Origin: Candidatus Gastranaerophilales bacterium
GTDB lineage: Bacteria; Cyanobacteriota; Vampirovibrionia; Gastranaerophilales; Gastranaerophilaceae
Reading direction: 5' to 3'
Length of the DNA: 64,000 nucleotides
Assembly: GCA_910587815.1 (NCBI GenBank)
Contig: CAJUNK010000005.1
Span: forward strand, 65,484 to 129,483
The number at the start of each line of letters is the position of its first letter. Position 1 is the stretch's first letter. Below the pieces are notes generated by a model. That model had not been told where the DNA came from. It saw only the letters and a list, made by a program, of their open reading frames with translations, and ran no database searches. This document shows, in pieces, positions 15,944 through 25,915 of this stretch. Both the position numbers and the translations under genes were made by a program.

Positions 15944-17412
15944 ACCTTTAAATTATCCACAATAGACATAAGTTCTTCGACCTTGTCAACAATTCGTTTT
16001 TGTTCGGCAAGAGGTGGGAAAGGGATTATATAGTTTCTGATAAAATTTAACGAAACAAATTGTTGAGCTCCACCCATTGCTTTGTTTTTAAAATCCATTG
16101 TAATTGCTTCTAATAATAATTTCAAAAATAAAGGATTTGAAAGATTTTTGTTATAATATTTAAACAACGCAACATTTTTTATGCTAAATTCTTTATCTTT
16201 TTTTACAATGACCATATTTCCAATATTTCCACCAATCATTGAATATAAAATATCATCATTATCAACTTTGGATCTTAGTTGTATCTTTTCATGGTCATCT
16301 TTTGAAATTAATTTTACATGTGAAAAATCAATCTTGCCATTTTTAAAATCCTTACTTGTAATCAAAGGAACTCCATTGGTTACATTTTTAGGTGAATCGT
16401 GCGTACCATCTCTTACGTCATATACTTCTTGTAGCCTTACCCACTCCCAGTTTGGTGGTAACTCATAAGGTATTTCGTCTTCTGTGATTGGCGGGAGGGG
16501 TTTTTCTTTTTTGATTTTACCGTCTTTAATCAGCTGCTCTTTTACAGATTTTATTCGTTTTAAAAGTTCTGAGGTAGGTTCGTCTGTCGGATTTTGAGGA
16601 ACGAGTTTACCTTGAACTGCGTATTGCAAGATGGATTGCTTAATTTTATCAGGCAAAATTTTGTTTAACTCTGATAATTTTTCTTCATTCTTGCCATATT
16701 CTTCAATAAGCGGAAGTATCTGCTCCAACTTCTCAACAATTCGTTCCTGTTCGGAAAGGGGTGGGAGAACAATCAATGTATTTGCAATATCTTTTATTAC
16801 CCAATTTTTATTTCCAACCCCTTTTGTATTTTCCTTGCATTGCATTTGAACAAGGGGGGATAATATTAAATATTTTAAGTAATTAGCATTTATGCAAGAA
16901 TGATTAAATCTTAGTTGAGCTACACTTACAAAAAGACTAAATTTAATATCCGTATCAACAATTACAGGAATTCCAGTTGTTCCAACTTTTGTTAATAAAA
17001 TATCACCTTTTTTAGGATCACAACGTTTATACAATTCCTCATGTTCACCCTTGGTTATAAATTTAGTATTATCAAAAGATATAAATCCTTGACTTATATC
17101 TTTTACAGAAATAAATGGGATTCCAGAACTTACATACTTAGGAGTTGAATGTGCCCCATCCGTTAATTTTTCTAAAATAGTTCCTAGCCTACACCATGTC
17201 CAAGAATCAGGTATACTAAAAGGTATTTCATCATCTGTGATGAGTGGCAAGGGCTTTTCTTTTTTGATTTTACCATCTTTAATCAGTTGTTCTTTTTCAG
17301 CTTTTATTCTTTTTAAAAGCTCGCTTGCAGGTTCATCATTAGGATTTTGCTCAACCAACTTCCCTTGCATTGCATATTGTAATATTGATTTTTTAAGAGT
17401 TTCCGCTTTCAT
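15940..17412 (-). CDS. hsdS: Type I restriction-modification specificity subunit
   Basis: 490-residue S subunit that gives sequence specificity to the M and R subunits. It has two target-recognition domains (about residues 65-240 and 310-470), each ended by a helical spacer with PPLSEQERIVEKLEQ or PPLAEQKRIVDKVEE. The N-terminus and the centre carry a near-copy of the same 60-residue block (NPNDEPASELLKRIKAEKEQ and NPTDEPTSELLKRIKSVKEQ, both followed by LIKDGKIKKEKPLP). The repeat is also visible in the DNA (about 16,490-16,640 and 17,240-17,400) and could recombine to swap domains. Overlaps its upstream and downstream neighbours by 4 bases. Confidence 0.95.
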   Translation of the reverse strand: MKAETLKKSILQYAMQGKLVEQNPNDEPASELLKRIKAEKEQLIKDGKIKKEKPLPLITDDEIPFSIPDSWTWCRLGTILEKLTDGAHSTPKYVSSGIPFISVKDISQGFISFDNTKFITKGEHEELYKRCDPKKGDILLTKVGTTGIPVIVDTDIKFSLFVSVAQLRFNHSCINANYLKYLILSPLVQMQCKENTKGVGNKNWVIKDIANTLIVLPPLSEQERIVEKLEQILPLIEEYGKNEEKLSELNKILPDKIKQSILQYAVQGKLVPQNPTDEPTSELLKRIKSVKEQLIKDGKIKKEKPLPPITEDEIPYELPPNWEWVRLQEVYDVRDGTHDSPKNVTNGVPLITSKDFKNGKIDFSHVKLISKDDHEKIQLRSKVDNDDILYSMIGGNIGNMVIVKKDKEFSIKNVALFKYYNKNLSNPLFLKLLLEAITMDFKNKAMGGAQQFVSLNFIRNYIIPFPPLAEQKRIVDKVEELMSIVDNLKV

Positions 17413-18203
17413 TTATTTGCTATTCCTATAAAATTACAAAAAGAAATAAATTTAAAATATATTTTATCTATAAATAGTCTTATACAGTCCGATAATTTAC
17501 GAGGCTTCACCCAGGATTTTTCTATATTTTCAGACAGGCAGATAAATTCAGCAAATTGATATATGTTTGGAACACAATAATTGAAATTATGGTTTATAAA
17601 AATATCCCTATTATCGGTGTATAAAAACCTGAAATATAAATCTTTGCATTTTAGTAATTTTTCCCTTAATAAAAGCAAACATGAAAGGGCTCTGTCTACA
17701 GAATTTTTAACCAATTCAAATACCCCTATTCCGGTTTGAATGGTTTCATCAGATAAACTTTTATTTATTGCATGCCAACCATGGTTTTCGGTAAAACACT
17801 CTTGACATAGATTGATAGCATCTTGAGCTAAAAAAGTTTGTTTTTCTAACTCGCTAAGTAATGATAAAAATTGAAAATTATATTTGGCTAAAAATACATT
17901 TTGTTCAATATTTGCTTTAAACAAAACATCCGGCGGCTGTATAGTTTTTTGAACTGCTTTTTGCGGATCCGCAGAAATTAATTTTTCAACTTCCAACAGA
18001 TATACAATTTTATAATTCAATAGTGCCATCCAAACAACATTAATTTGGTTAAGTAAAACATTAAATTGTTTAAAATTTGACTCGTTATTTTTTCTATTTT
18101 CACTAAAAGAATTAAATTTGTATGCAAAGAATGCGCCTGCAAATACTGATGCAAAAGGAACAATGATATTTTGCCAATGAATATCTGATATATTAATCAG
18201 CAC
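17409..18203 (-). CDS. Membrane-anchored unknown protein inside the type I R-M operon
   Basis: 264 residues. One N-terminal hydrophobic segment (about residues 11-28, IIVPFASVFAGAFFAYKF), then a soluble helical domain with LLNQINVVWMALLNYKIVYLLEVEKL and ALSCLLLLREKLLKCKDLYF. The probable topology is an N-terminal anchor with the bulk in the cytoplasm. GTG 18203 sits behind GGAGGAATAA and overlaps hsdM by 11 bases; its stop overlaps hsdS by 4 bases, so it is co-translated with the R-M genes. I do not recognise the family. It resembles the 19,666 protein in design (short N-terminal anchor plus helical domain) but not in sequence. Confidence 0.65.
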   Translation of the reverse strand: MLINISDIHWQNIIVPFASVFAGAFFAYKFNSFSENRKNNESNFKQFNVLLNQINVVWMALLNYKIVYLLEVEKLISADPQKAVQKTIQPPDVLFKANIEQNVFLAKYNFQFLSLLSELEKQTFLAQDAINLCQECFTENHGWHAINKSLSDETIQTGIGVFELVKNSVDRALSCLLLLREKLLKCKDLYFRFLYTDNRDIFINHNFNYCVPNIYQFAEFICLSENIEKSWVKPRKLSDCIRLFIDKIYFKFISFCNFIGIANK

Positions 18204-19656
18204 TTATTCCTCCAATCAGTTCTTTGATTTGTAATAAAACATCATCAATATTTTTATCTAATTTAGTTCTTTTTTCTTGATATTGTTCTAACAGTTCCAT
18301 TGGAGGCAAGACGGTTTCTTCTTCATAAGGATAACCGCACAAATCAAGATTGTAATTGCGTTCTTTTATTTCATCTATTTTATACTTTTTCGCCTTGAAA
18401 AATCCGTCAATCTCGATTTCTTTTCTATTATTCCACCAATCCTCAACGGGTTTCAGATGTTCTCTTTTCATTGGTTTTGTTTTTGAGAAATTCTTATATC
18501 CTTCTGGCATATCTAATCTGTAAAACCAAGTAACACTCGTTGGTTCACCTTTCGTAAAGAACAATAGATTTGTATTGATTGATGTATAAGGTGCAAAAAC
18601 GCTTTTTGGAAGCCTTATCACTGTATGCAAATTGCAATCAGTCATAAGTTTCTCTTTAATTCTTGTCTTAACACCTTCGCCAAATAAAGCACCGTCAGGA
18701 AGTACAACCCCGCATCGTCCTTGCGGTTTTAATTTTGCAATGATATAGAGTAAGAACAAGTCCGCAGTTTCTTTTGTTCTATATGTAGAAGGAAAGTTGC
18801 TTTCAATCCCTTCTTCTTCAATGCCGCCAAAAGGTGGGTTTGTTACGATGCAATCAACTCTATCGGCAGGTGAAATATTATTTATCGGTTTTGATAGAGT
18901 GTTATCACGTTTAATATTTACCGGAGTATCAATGCCATGCAAGATCATGTTTGTTGTACAAAGTTGGTGTGGAAAAGGTTTCTTTTCTATCCCGAAAATG
19001 TTGTTGTTCAAGGTTTCACCATCAGATGTTGTTGAAATCTGCTTTTTTAGATGTTCAATTGAGCAAGCCAAAAAACCGCCAGTACCGCAAGCAGGATCAA
19101 GAACTTTCTCCCCGATTTTAGGGTTAATCATATCAACGATAAATTGAGTTACAGCTCTTGGAGTGTAATATTCACCAGAGTTTCCTGCCGATTGCAAGCT
19201 CTGCAAAAGTTGTTCATAAATATCATTAAACAGGTGTCTATCTTCCGATGAATTAAAGTCAATTTCGTTGATTTTATTGATAACTTGCCTTAAAAGCGTT
19301 CCTGATTTCATATAGTTATATGTATCTTGGAAAATGTTTTTAATAATCAAAGCTCTGTTATCAGAATCATTTTCAAGTTCCTGAAGATACGGAAACAAGT
19401 CATTATTGATAAAATCAATCAACTCATCCCCTGTTAAGCCTTCATCATCTTTTGCCCAATTTTGCCAACGGTATTTAGACTCCAATGGCGATTTATAATC
19501 ATCATCCATTATCTTGTATTCTTCTTCCTTGTCGGCAAATATCTTTAAAAACAACATCCAAACAATCTGCGAAAGCCTTTGTGCATCGCCATCTACGCCT
19601 GTATCTTTTCTCATTATGTCCTGTATTGCTTTAATTATACTTGATATGTTTGGCAT
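18193..19656 (-). CDS. hsdM: Type I restriction-modification methyltransferase subunit
   Basis: 487-residue N6-adenine methylase. The N-terminal helical domain (IKAIQDIMRKDTGVDGDAQRLSQIVWMLFLKIF) is the HsdM_N type. The catalytic domain has AGNSGEYYTPRAVTQFIVDMI, SAM-binding DPACGTGGFL, and the catalytic NPPFGG. AGGAGTAATAA precedes the ATG. With HsdS it forms the M2S methylase that protects host DNA. The order R - unknown - M - unknown - S - AbiH is one tightly packed minus-strand operon. Confidence 0.96.
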   Translation of the reverse strand: MPNISSIIKAIQDIMRKDTGVDGDAQRLSQIVWMLFLKIFADKEEEYKIMDDDYKSPLESKYRWQNWAKDDEGLTGDELIDFINNDLFPYLQELENDSDNRALIIKNIFQDTYNYMKSGTLLRQVINKINEIDFNSSEDRHLFNDIYEQLLQSLQSAGNSGEYYTPRAVTQFIVDMINPKIGEKVLDPACGTGGFLACSIEHLKKQISTTSDGETLNNNIFGIEKKPFPHQLCTTNMILHGIDTPVNIKRDNTLSKPINNISPADRVDCIVTNPPFGGIEEEGIESNFPSTYRTKETADLFLLYIIAKLKPQGRCGVVLPDGALFGEGVKTRIKEKLMTDCNLHTVIRLPKSVFAPYTSINTNLLFFTKGEPTSVTWFYRLDMPEGYKNFSKTKPMKREHLKPVEDWWNNRKEIEIDGFFKAKKYKIDEIKERNYNLDLCGYPYEEETVLPPMELLEQYQEKRTKLDKNIDDVLLQIKELIGGISAD

Positions 19657-19665
19657 TTATTACTC

Positions 19666-20175
19666 CTATTTATATAATTTTTGTTGTTTTTCTTCACATG
19701 TCATTCTAATTTTTGATATTGAGGTTTTTAAATTATTCCTAAAAGTTTTATCATTTAGGTATTTTTGAATAAATGTTTCATATTGGTAAGTTGCTCTCAT
19801 TGTTCCATCTTCAAGTTTTTTGATATCTCCAAAAGCAAAAGTTTCTTGAACATTTTGGAAACAGAAATTTACCTTCCCGAGCAAATCACTATCATTTATT
19901 ATTGTAACTTTTGATTTAAACAAGGATATCTTCGAAGAGAAAGAAGTAATTTTATTATTACAATAAAGTTCCCCCTCTCTTGAGTATATAATTCCTAAAT
20001 TATCTAGAAACCCTTCTATTTCAAAAAACAATACATATAAGTCATTATATATTTCTAATTTTTTTTGAAATTTCAATTCATTCTTCCAAGTATTTAATGC
20101 AAATCCAGCAAAAATTGTCATTGCAAAGGTGGAACAGGCTGTCAAAGCATTAAAAAATAATGTCCATTTTTCCAT
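19666..20175 (-). CDS. Second membrane-anchored unknown protein inside the type I R-M operon
   Basis: 169 residues. A single N-terminal hydrophobic stretch (about residues 5-27, TLFFNALTACSTFAMTIFAGFAL) is followed by a basic-acidic helical region (WKNELKFQKKLEIYNDLYVLFFEIEGFLD) and a helical C-terminus. The start shares a base with the hsdR stop (TAATG), and 9 bases separate its stop from hsdM, so it is translationally coupled. No family recognised. Small proteins of this shape (one anchor plus helical domain) are common partners in defence operons, but no function can be read here. Confidence 0.65.
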   Translation of the reverse strand: MEKWTLFFNALTACSTFAMTIFAGFALNTWKNELKFQKKLEIYNDLYVLFFEIEGFLDNLGIIYSREGELYCNNKITSFSSKISLFKSKVTIINDSDLLGKVNFCFQNVQETFAFGDIKKLEDGTMRATYQYETFIQKYLNDKTFRNNLKTSISKIRMTCEEKQQKLYK

Positions 20176-22568
20176 TATGCCACCTCATTGTCATTGAACA
20201 GCTCTTTTTCAAGCTCTTTAATAGCTTGCTCGTACTTTTCTTTTCCGCCAAATTCTTTTACAATCTCATACGGCGTTCCAAAAGCATCAAACGGTTGGAA
20301 TTTCAATATTTCTCGGCTCTCGATTTCCATAATTCCATCATCGGCAAATTTATCTATAAGAGCATTCAAGATTGCTTTTGCTTTTTCTGAATATTTGCCG
20401 AAGTAATTACGTTTTTTAACATTTTCTGCACGTTCTTTTCTTGACAATGGCGGCATATCAAAGGCAACATGGTAGATTAAATCAAAAATACTGAGTTCTT
20501 TCCCTGTCTTTTGCTTCACTTCTTCGGATAATTCCGCAAACATTACACCTTGTTCTTCAAGTTCTTCAATAATTGCAGTCTTTTTATCCGATTCTGACCA
20601 TTTTTTGATAAAATCATTCATCGTTGCAAACTGTGCTTTAAGATTTTTCTTTGTATAATCAATCAGGCTTTCTGTGATTAGTTTTCCGTCTTTGCCATAA
20701 TATTGAACACGTTCTCCCACCTGAACAACTTCAATTCCATTAACATAGAATTTATGTGTAGGATTTTCGGTTTCTGTAATATTGATATTAGGTGGAATTT
20801 CAACTACTGTTTCATCTTCTGGAAGTTCTTCTATCAGAGTTTCGACTTCTTCTTGAGATTGAGTTTCGTCTGGCATTTCTTCAGTTTCAGAAATATCTTT
20901 AATTTGAACAGGCTCACCATCGAACTCTTTATCTTCAAAAAGCCTTGTTACACCCCTAAAATCAAGAATAGTAAAATACCATTTGTCATAATCGGGTCTT
21001 AGACGAGTGCCGCGTCCGATAATCTGCTTAAACTCTGTCATGGAGTTGATATTGCTTTCTAAAACAATGAGTTTGCAGGTTTTAGCATCAACTCCTGTTG
21101 TTATAAGTTTTGAAGTTGTAGCGATTACAGGAAAAGTTGATTCAGGGTCAATAAAATTATCTAATTCTCTTTTGCCTTCATCATTATCGCCAGTGATCTG
21201 CATTACATATTTTGAGTTCTCTGAAACCATATCGGGATTTTCATTTACTAAAGCCTGACGCATTCTGTTTGCATGGTCAATATCTACGCAAAAAACAATA
21301 GTTTTATCGTATCTGCTATTCTTTTTCAGATACTCAGTAATTCGTTTTGCAACAAGCTCTGTTCTCTCATCAACGACAATTCTTTTATCAAAATCTTTTA
21401 CATTGTATTCTTCGTTCGGAACTTCGTTTCCGTATTTATCAATTGTGCCTTCTTTTAACTTCAATCCATCTAAATCAATGTTAATCAATGGGCGGATTAC
21501 TTTATAAGGTGCAAGAAAACCGTCTTCAATACCTTGTTTTAATGAATATGTGTAAACTGGTTCACCGAAATATTCAATATTTGAAACATCTTTTGTTTCT
21601 TTAGGTGTAGCTGTTAAGCCTAAGTGAGTAGCTGAGCTGAAATAATCCAAAATCTCACGCCAAGCAGAATCTTCTTTTGCGCTTCCCCTATGGCACTCGT
21701 CTATTACAATTAAATCAAAGAAATCTCTTGAGAATTGCTTATATGCGTCTTTATCCTCGTCATTTCCTGTTAAACCTTGATAAAGTGAAAGGTAAATTTC
21801 ATAGGATTTATCAATATGACGTTTAGTAATTTTAATCATTTTATCGCCAAACGGTGCAAAATCTTGGCTCTTTGTTTGATCAACCAAAATGTTTCTGTCA
21901 GCCAAGAATAAAATTCTCTTTTTCTTCTTAGCTTTCCATAATCTCCAAATGATTTGAAAAGCTGTGTAGGTTTTACCAGTTCCTGTAGCCATAACAAGAA
22001 GAACTCTATCTTGACCTTTGGCAATCGCCTCTACTACTCTGTTTATGGCTATTCTTTGGTAATAACGAGGTTCTTTTCCATTAGCATCTTTGTGATAGCT
22101 TTGAGTATAAACTTGTTCAACTTCCTCTTCTTCAAGTCTTTTGTATTTTTTATATTTTTCCCAAAGTATTTTTGGTGATGGGAAATTATCAAGACTCAAT
22201 TCTGTTTCTTTTTTGCCTAAATCAACGGTTCTATCATGGAACAAAAAAGCATCCCCGTTTGAAGTGAATACAAAAGGGATGTCAAGGGTTTCTGCATAAC
22301 CAATTGCCTGCTGCATACCTGCACCAACTGAGTGTTTGTTATCTTTAGCTTCAACAACGGCAATGGGGATATTATTTTTGTAATAAAGAATATAATCTGC
22401 TCGTTTTTGCTTGCCACGAGAAACAAGTTTTCCTCTCACAATCACCTTACCAGCAGTAAAAGAAACTTCTTCTCTAATCTGCGAGTTTCTATCCCATCCT
22501 GATTTTACAATTGCAGGAGTAATAAATTTTGTACAAATATCACGTTCAGATAAATCTTTTTTGTTCAC
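20175..22568 (-). CDS. hsdR: Type I restriction-modification endonuclease/translocase subunit
   Basis: 797-residue restriction subunit of the shorter EcoEI-like type. The N-terminal nuclease domain shows KQKRADYILYYKNNIPIAVVEAKD (D...ExK). The SF2 motor has RYYQRIAINRVVEAI, Walker A MATGTGKT, DECHRGS (motif II), LGLTATPKE (III), the VFCVDIDHANRMRQAL region and IGRGTRLRPD (VI). The C-terminus is an HsdR helical domain that docks on the methylase. The GTG start at 22568 is preceded by GAGG. First gene of the minus-strand operon, divergent from trlF. It translocates and cuts unmethylated invading DNA. Confidence 0.96.
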   Translation of the reverse strand: MNKKDLSERDICTKFITPAIVKSGWDRNSQIREEVSFTAGKVIVRGKLVSRGKQKRADYILYYKNNIPIAVVEAKDNKHSVGAGMQQAIGYAETLDIPFVFTSNGDAFLFHDRTVDLGKKETELSLDNFPSPKILWEKYKKYKRLEEEEVEQVYTQSYHKDANGKEPRYYQRIAINRVVEAIAKGQDRVLLVMATGTGKTYTAFQIIWRLWKAKKKKRILFLADRNILVDQTKSQDFAPFGDKMIKITKRHIDKSYEIYLSLYQGLTGNDEDKDAYKQFSRDFFDLIVIDECHRGSAKEDSAWREILDYFSSATHLGLTATPKETKDVSNIEYFGEPVYTYSLKQGIEDGFLAPYKVIRPLINIDLDGLKLKEGTIDKYGNEVPNEEYNVKDFDKRIVVDERTELVAKRITEYLKKNSRYDKTIVFCVDIDHANRMRQALVNENPDMVSENSKYVMQITGDNDEGKRELDNFIDPESTFPVIATTSKLITTGVDAKTCKLIVLESNINSMTEFKQIIGRGTRLRPDYDKWYFTILDFRGVTRLFEDKEFDGEPVQIKDISETEEMPDETQSQEEVETLIEELPEDETVVEIPPNINITETENPTHKFYVNGIEVVQVGERVQYYGKDGKLITESLIDYTKKNLKAQFATMNDFIKKWSESDKKTAIIEELEEQGVMFAELSEEVKQKTGKELSIFDLIYHVAFDMPPLSRKERAENVKKRNYFGKYSEKAKAILNALIDKFADDGIMEIESREILKFQPFDAFGTPYEIVKEFGGKEKYEQAIKELEKELFNDNEVA

Positions 22569-22741
22569 AAAAATACCTCGCAGCTTTTTGTCTATTTTAT
22601 CATGAACATGAACCGGATAGATTTTGGTATCAGATTAAAAATTTTTCTGTTTTTGTATTGCTTGGTAATGATAATGAAAAACTAAAACGGATTTATACAT
22701 ATTTAGATTCTTTGATATGGCTGTTAAAATCTGAAATATAA
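22569..22741 (+). other. Possible gene remnant in the hsdR-trlF divergent region
   Basis: An open frame through this stretch ends at 22,741 with DRFWYQIKNFSVFVLLGN, then a helix YTYLDSLIWLLKSEI. It has no start codon of its own with a ribosome-binding site and looks like the end of a lost gene, or chance coding. Low support. Confidence 0.25.
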
Positions 22742-22750
22742 TAATAAAAC

Positions 22751-22779
22751 TTTATAAAAAATATCTCTTACGGTATAAT
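22751..22779 (+). promoter_or_regulatory. Promoter of trlF
   Basis: TTTATA (22751-22756), 17 bases, perfect TATAAT (22774-22779), 21 bases ahead of the trlF ATG. Good -10, moderate -35. Confidence 0.6.
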
Positions 22780-22800
22780 TTGCTTAAATGGGGAGTGATT

Positions 22801-25740
22801 ATGAATAATAATTTTTCAAGAGGTTCTGAGTGGAGAAAGTGGGATTTGCATGCCCATACACCCCTTGATTATGCTTGGGAAGATAATGTTGACTTGGCAG
22901 ACGAAAAAAGCAAAAAAGAGTTTGCAAAGCGTTACATAGATTTTGCAATTTCGCAGGGATTATCAGCTATTGCAATTACTGATCACAATTTTTGCAATAA
23001 TTTGGATGATTGTTTGATACCCTACATTCAAGATGAGGCAAAATTACACAATATTCTAATATTACCAGGGTTTGAAATAACAGCAAGGGATGGAAGCGGC
23101 ATTCATATATTAGTAATTTTTCCCGAAAATACATCCTTAAATCTGATATTAGAAATAATAAAAAAATGTTTCCCGGTTGGAACTATTTTGTGCAGCAAGG
23201 ATGTCCCGGTATCAAATAAAAGCATTTCTGAAATAAAATCCATTATAAGTGAAGCAAAAATAGACTCTATTTTGGTTTACGCACATGCTGATAGTGATAA
23301 GGGGGTGCTGAATAAAGCAACCATAAACGGACAAAGAAGAATTGATGAGTGGCATAATGATAATGTTGAAATTGTGCAAATGTCTAGATGTAAATCTGAA
23401 TTGGAAGGTTTTTATAAAAATATTTTTATTGAAAAAAATCCAACATATTACAGAAAAATTGCGTATATTATGGCATCTGATTGTAGACGAATTACCGTTG
23501 AAACTAAAGAACAATCCAATAGATGTTATTTGGGCGAAAAATTTACATGGATAAAAGCCGATTTAACCTTTCAAGGGTTAAAACAAGCCGTTGTAGAATG
23601 TGATGAACGAATTTATATTGGAGATATTCCCGAAAAATTATCTCAAATCGAATCAAACAAGACCAAGTATATCAATAAGATAGAAATTGGTTCAAATGAA
23701 CCATCTGAACATTGGTTTAATCAAATAATACATCTTAATCCAGAATTGGTTTCAATTATAGGAAATAAAGGAAATGGCAAAAGTGCATTGGCTGATATTT
23801 TAGGTTCACTGGGAAATAGTAAAAATTTTAATTCTTTTTCATTTTTATCCGATAATAAATTTTTCAAAAGCACTTCTGCGGATAAACATTATGCTAAATT
23901 GTGTTGGATTTGTGATGATGATTACACAAAAGAGATTCATTTAAAAAAAGATGAAATATACAATGGGGCTGAGATTGAAAAAGTAAAATATATTCCACAA
24001 AGTTATTTTGAAAAAGTATGCAATCTTGTAGATGATCAAAAAGAATTTAAAAAAGAAATAGAAAAAGTAATTTTTAGGCATTTAAAAGATGAAGATAAAT
24101 TGGGTGCTGATGACTTTGATTCCTTGGTCAAGCTAAAAAAAGATGCTGCATATAAAGATATTGAAAATTGTGCAAACAAACTAAAAGATGTAATTTATGA
24201 TTATGTTACAGTTTCAAATAAATTATTAATAGAGAATCTACAATTAAATAAAAGTTCTTTTGATGAACTAAGTAGGCAACAACAGTCATTGGAAGCTAAT
24301 ATTTTAGCATTGGAAAAAAATAAGATTGAAAAACCTACTAATAATACTAATTCTGCAAAGATTAAAGATATTGAAGATAAAATTAATAAAAATAATGAAG
24401 AATTGGAAAAATTTAAAAAACAATCCGAATCATTAGCAAAACAAAATAATAAATTAATCAAAGTAAAGGAAGAAATACAATCTATTCAAACATATTATCA
24501 CGATACATTTTCCGAATTATTTGAAGATTTAAAAGATTTAAATATTAAGCTTGAGGATATAATCACACTAAATTATGATGAAACAATTTTGCACAATAAA
24601 GAGCAAGAATTACAACAGTCTAGTGCAGATACAGATAAACAAATTGATAAGCTTATTAAAGAAATATCTGCACTAAAGTTAATTAAAGAAAGCGAAGAAA
24701 AACAACTATCAGGAGAAGAAAAAAAATATCAAGACTATATAAATTCCAAAACAAAATATGAGCAAGAATTAAAACAAATTCTTGGTAACAAAGAAGATCC
24801 TTTAAGTATAAATGGTACATATTATTATTATAAGCATTTATGTTCTGTTGAATATATTGAAGGCTTAAAGGCAAGAAAAGAGCTTTTATTTAAAGATGTA
24901 CAACAATTTTCAATCAAAATTTTTAAAGCTTATCTTGAGGTTAGAAAAATTTATGAAAAATTGAAAGAAAATGTCGATACTTTTATAAAGGAATTTGAGT
25001 TTAATCCAAATTCTAATATTAAAATTGAATTTAGACCAAAGATTAAAATATTAAAAGAACCATTTGTTGATAATTTATTACTATATCTTGAAAAATCAGG
25101 AAGTTTTAGAGGTGAAGAAAGAGAGAAATTTTTTGAATATTTATGCAACCTGGAATTAGAATCCAAAGACAATTTTATACAAATGACAAGCACTCTTTTA
25201 AAAACTATTAAGGAAAATTCTGGTAATAATGAAGATACGGTAAATAAATCTCTAAAAAAAGATGTTAAAGCTGAAGATCTATACTCGTATATATTTTCTG
25301 GTTCTTATTTAGATGTTGACTATGAGCTGGAATTTAATGACAAACCAATAAGCATGCTTTCTTCTGGAGAAAGGGGGCTGTTGTTGCTAACATTTTTCTT
25401 GCTTGCTGATACATCTAATGCCCCTTTAATACTAGATCAGCCGGAAGAAAATCTTGATAATCAGACCATTTATAACGTTTTGGTGCAGCTGATTAAAAAC
25501 GCCAAAAAGAAAAGACAAGTTATTGTAGTCACCCATAATCCTAATTTAGCAGTTGTATGCGATTCGGAACAAGTAATTTGTGCAGACTTTGATGTGTCAA
25601 GAATGCCTAAAATCAAGTACTTAACTGGTTCAATTGAGAATGAAAATATTAATAAAAAAATAGTTGATATTTTAGAAGGAACAATGCCTGCATTTAAAAA
25701 CCGAGAAGATAAATATTTTTATAATAATTCCATAAATTAA
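22801..25740 (+). CDS. TrlF-like protein: PHP phosphoesterase joined to SMC-like ATPase
   Basis: 979 residues from ATG 22801 (GGGGAG at 22790-22795). The N-terminal PHP domain has WDLHAHTPLD, ITDHNFC, LPGFEITARDGSGIHI and YAHADSDKG, metal-binding His/Asp clusters. Then an ABC/SMC-type ATPase: Walker A GNKGNGKSAL (about residue 335), a long coiled coil rich in KDIEDKINKNNEELEKFKK (about 500-680), signature MLSSGERGL, Walker B PLILDQPEENLDNQ and the H-loop VVTHNPN. This is the layout of TrlF-family AAA-like ATPases, widespread in defence islands next to type I R-M systems. Likely a nucleic-acid-sensing nuclease or phosphatase; the substrate is unproven. Confidence 0.88.
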   Translation: MNNNFSRGSEWRKWDLHAHTPLDYAWEDNVDLADEKSKKEFAKRYIDFAISQGLSAIAITDHNFCNNLDDCLIPYIQDEAKLHNILILPGFEITARDGSGIHILVIFPENTSLNLILEIIKKCFPVGTILCSKDVPVSNKSISEIKSIISEAKIDSILVYAHADSDKGVLNKATINGQRRIDEWHNDNVEIVQMSRCKSELEGFYKNIFIEKNPTYYRKIAYIMASDCRRITVETKEQSNRCYLGEKFTWIKADLTFQGLKQAVVECDERIYIGDIPEKLSQIESNKTKYINKIEIGSNEPSEHWFNQIIHLNPELVSIIGNKGNGKSALADILGSLGNSKNFNSFSFLSDNKFFKSTSADKHYAKLCWICDDDYTKEIHLKKDEIYNGAEIEKVKYIPQSYFEKVCNLVDDQKEFKKEIEKVIFRHLKDEDKLGADDFDSLVKLKKDAAYKDIENCANKLKDVIYDYVTVSNKLLIENLQLNKSSFDELSRQQQSLEANILALEKNKIEKPTNNTNSAKIKDIEDKINKNNEELEKFKKQSESLAKQNNKLIKVKEEIQSIQTYYHDTFSELFEDLKDLNIKLEDIITLNYDETILHNKEQELQQSSADTDKQIDKLIKEISALKLIKESEEKQLSGEEKKYQDYINSKTKYEQELKQILGNKEDPLSINGTYYYYKHLCSVEYIEGLKARKELLFKDVQQFSIKIFKAYLEVRKIYEKLKENVDTFIKEFEFNPNSNIKIEFRPKIKILKEPFVDNLLLYLEKSGSFRGEEREKFFEYLCNLELESKDNFIQMTSTLLKTIKENSGNNEDTVNKSLKKDVKAEDLYSYIFSGSYLDVDYELEFNDKPISMLSSGERGLLLLTFFLLADTSNAPLILDQPEENLDNQTIYNVLVQLIKNAKKKRQVIVVTHNPNLAVVCDSEQVICADFDVSRMPKIKYLTGSIENENINKKIVDILEGTMPAFKNREDKYFYNNSIN

Positions 25741-25915
25741 TCAGACATTATTATAAAAATATTGGCATTATGTATATAGAATTCTCAAAGTATCTGTTAA
25801 TAATTCTCAAACCAACTGTTACTCTACAGCGTACGCGATTTTTTACGCTCACGCTAAAAATCAGCTGGCCACATACCTTTCTCGTATGGCTCATTCCTCG
25901 CCTACGATAACGGCA

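Noticed and set aside
25780..25915. Minus-strand frame in the GC-rich border sequence as a gene
   Set aside because: Short and without start signals. The stretch is better read as a worn island border next to a partial tRNA copy.
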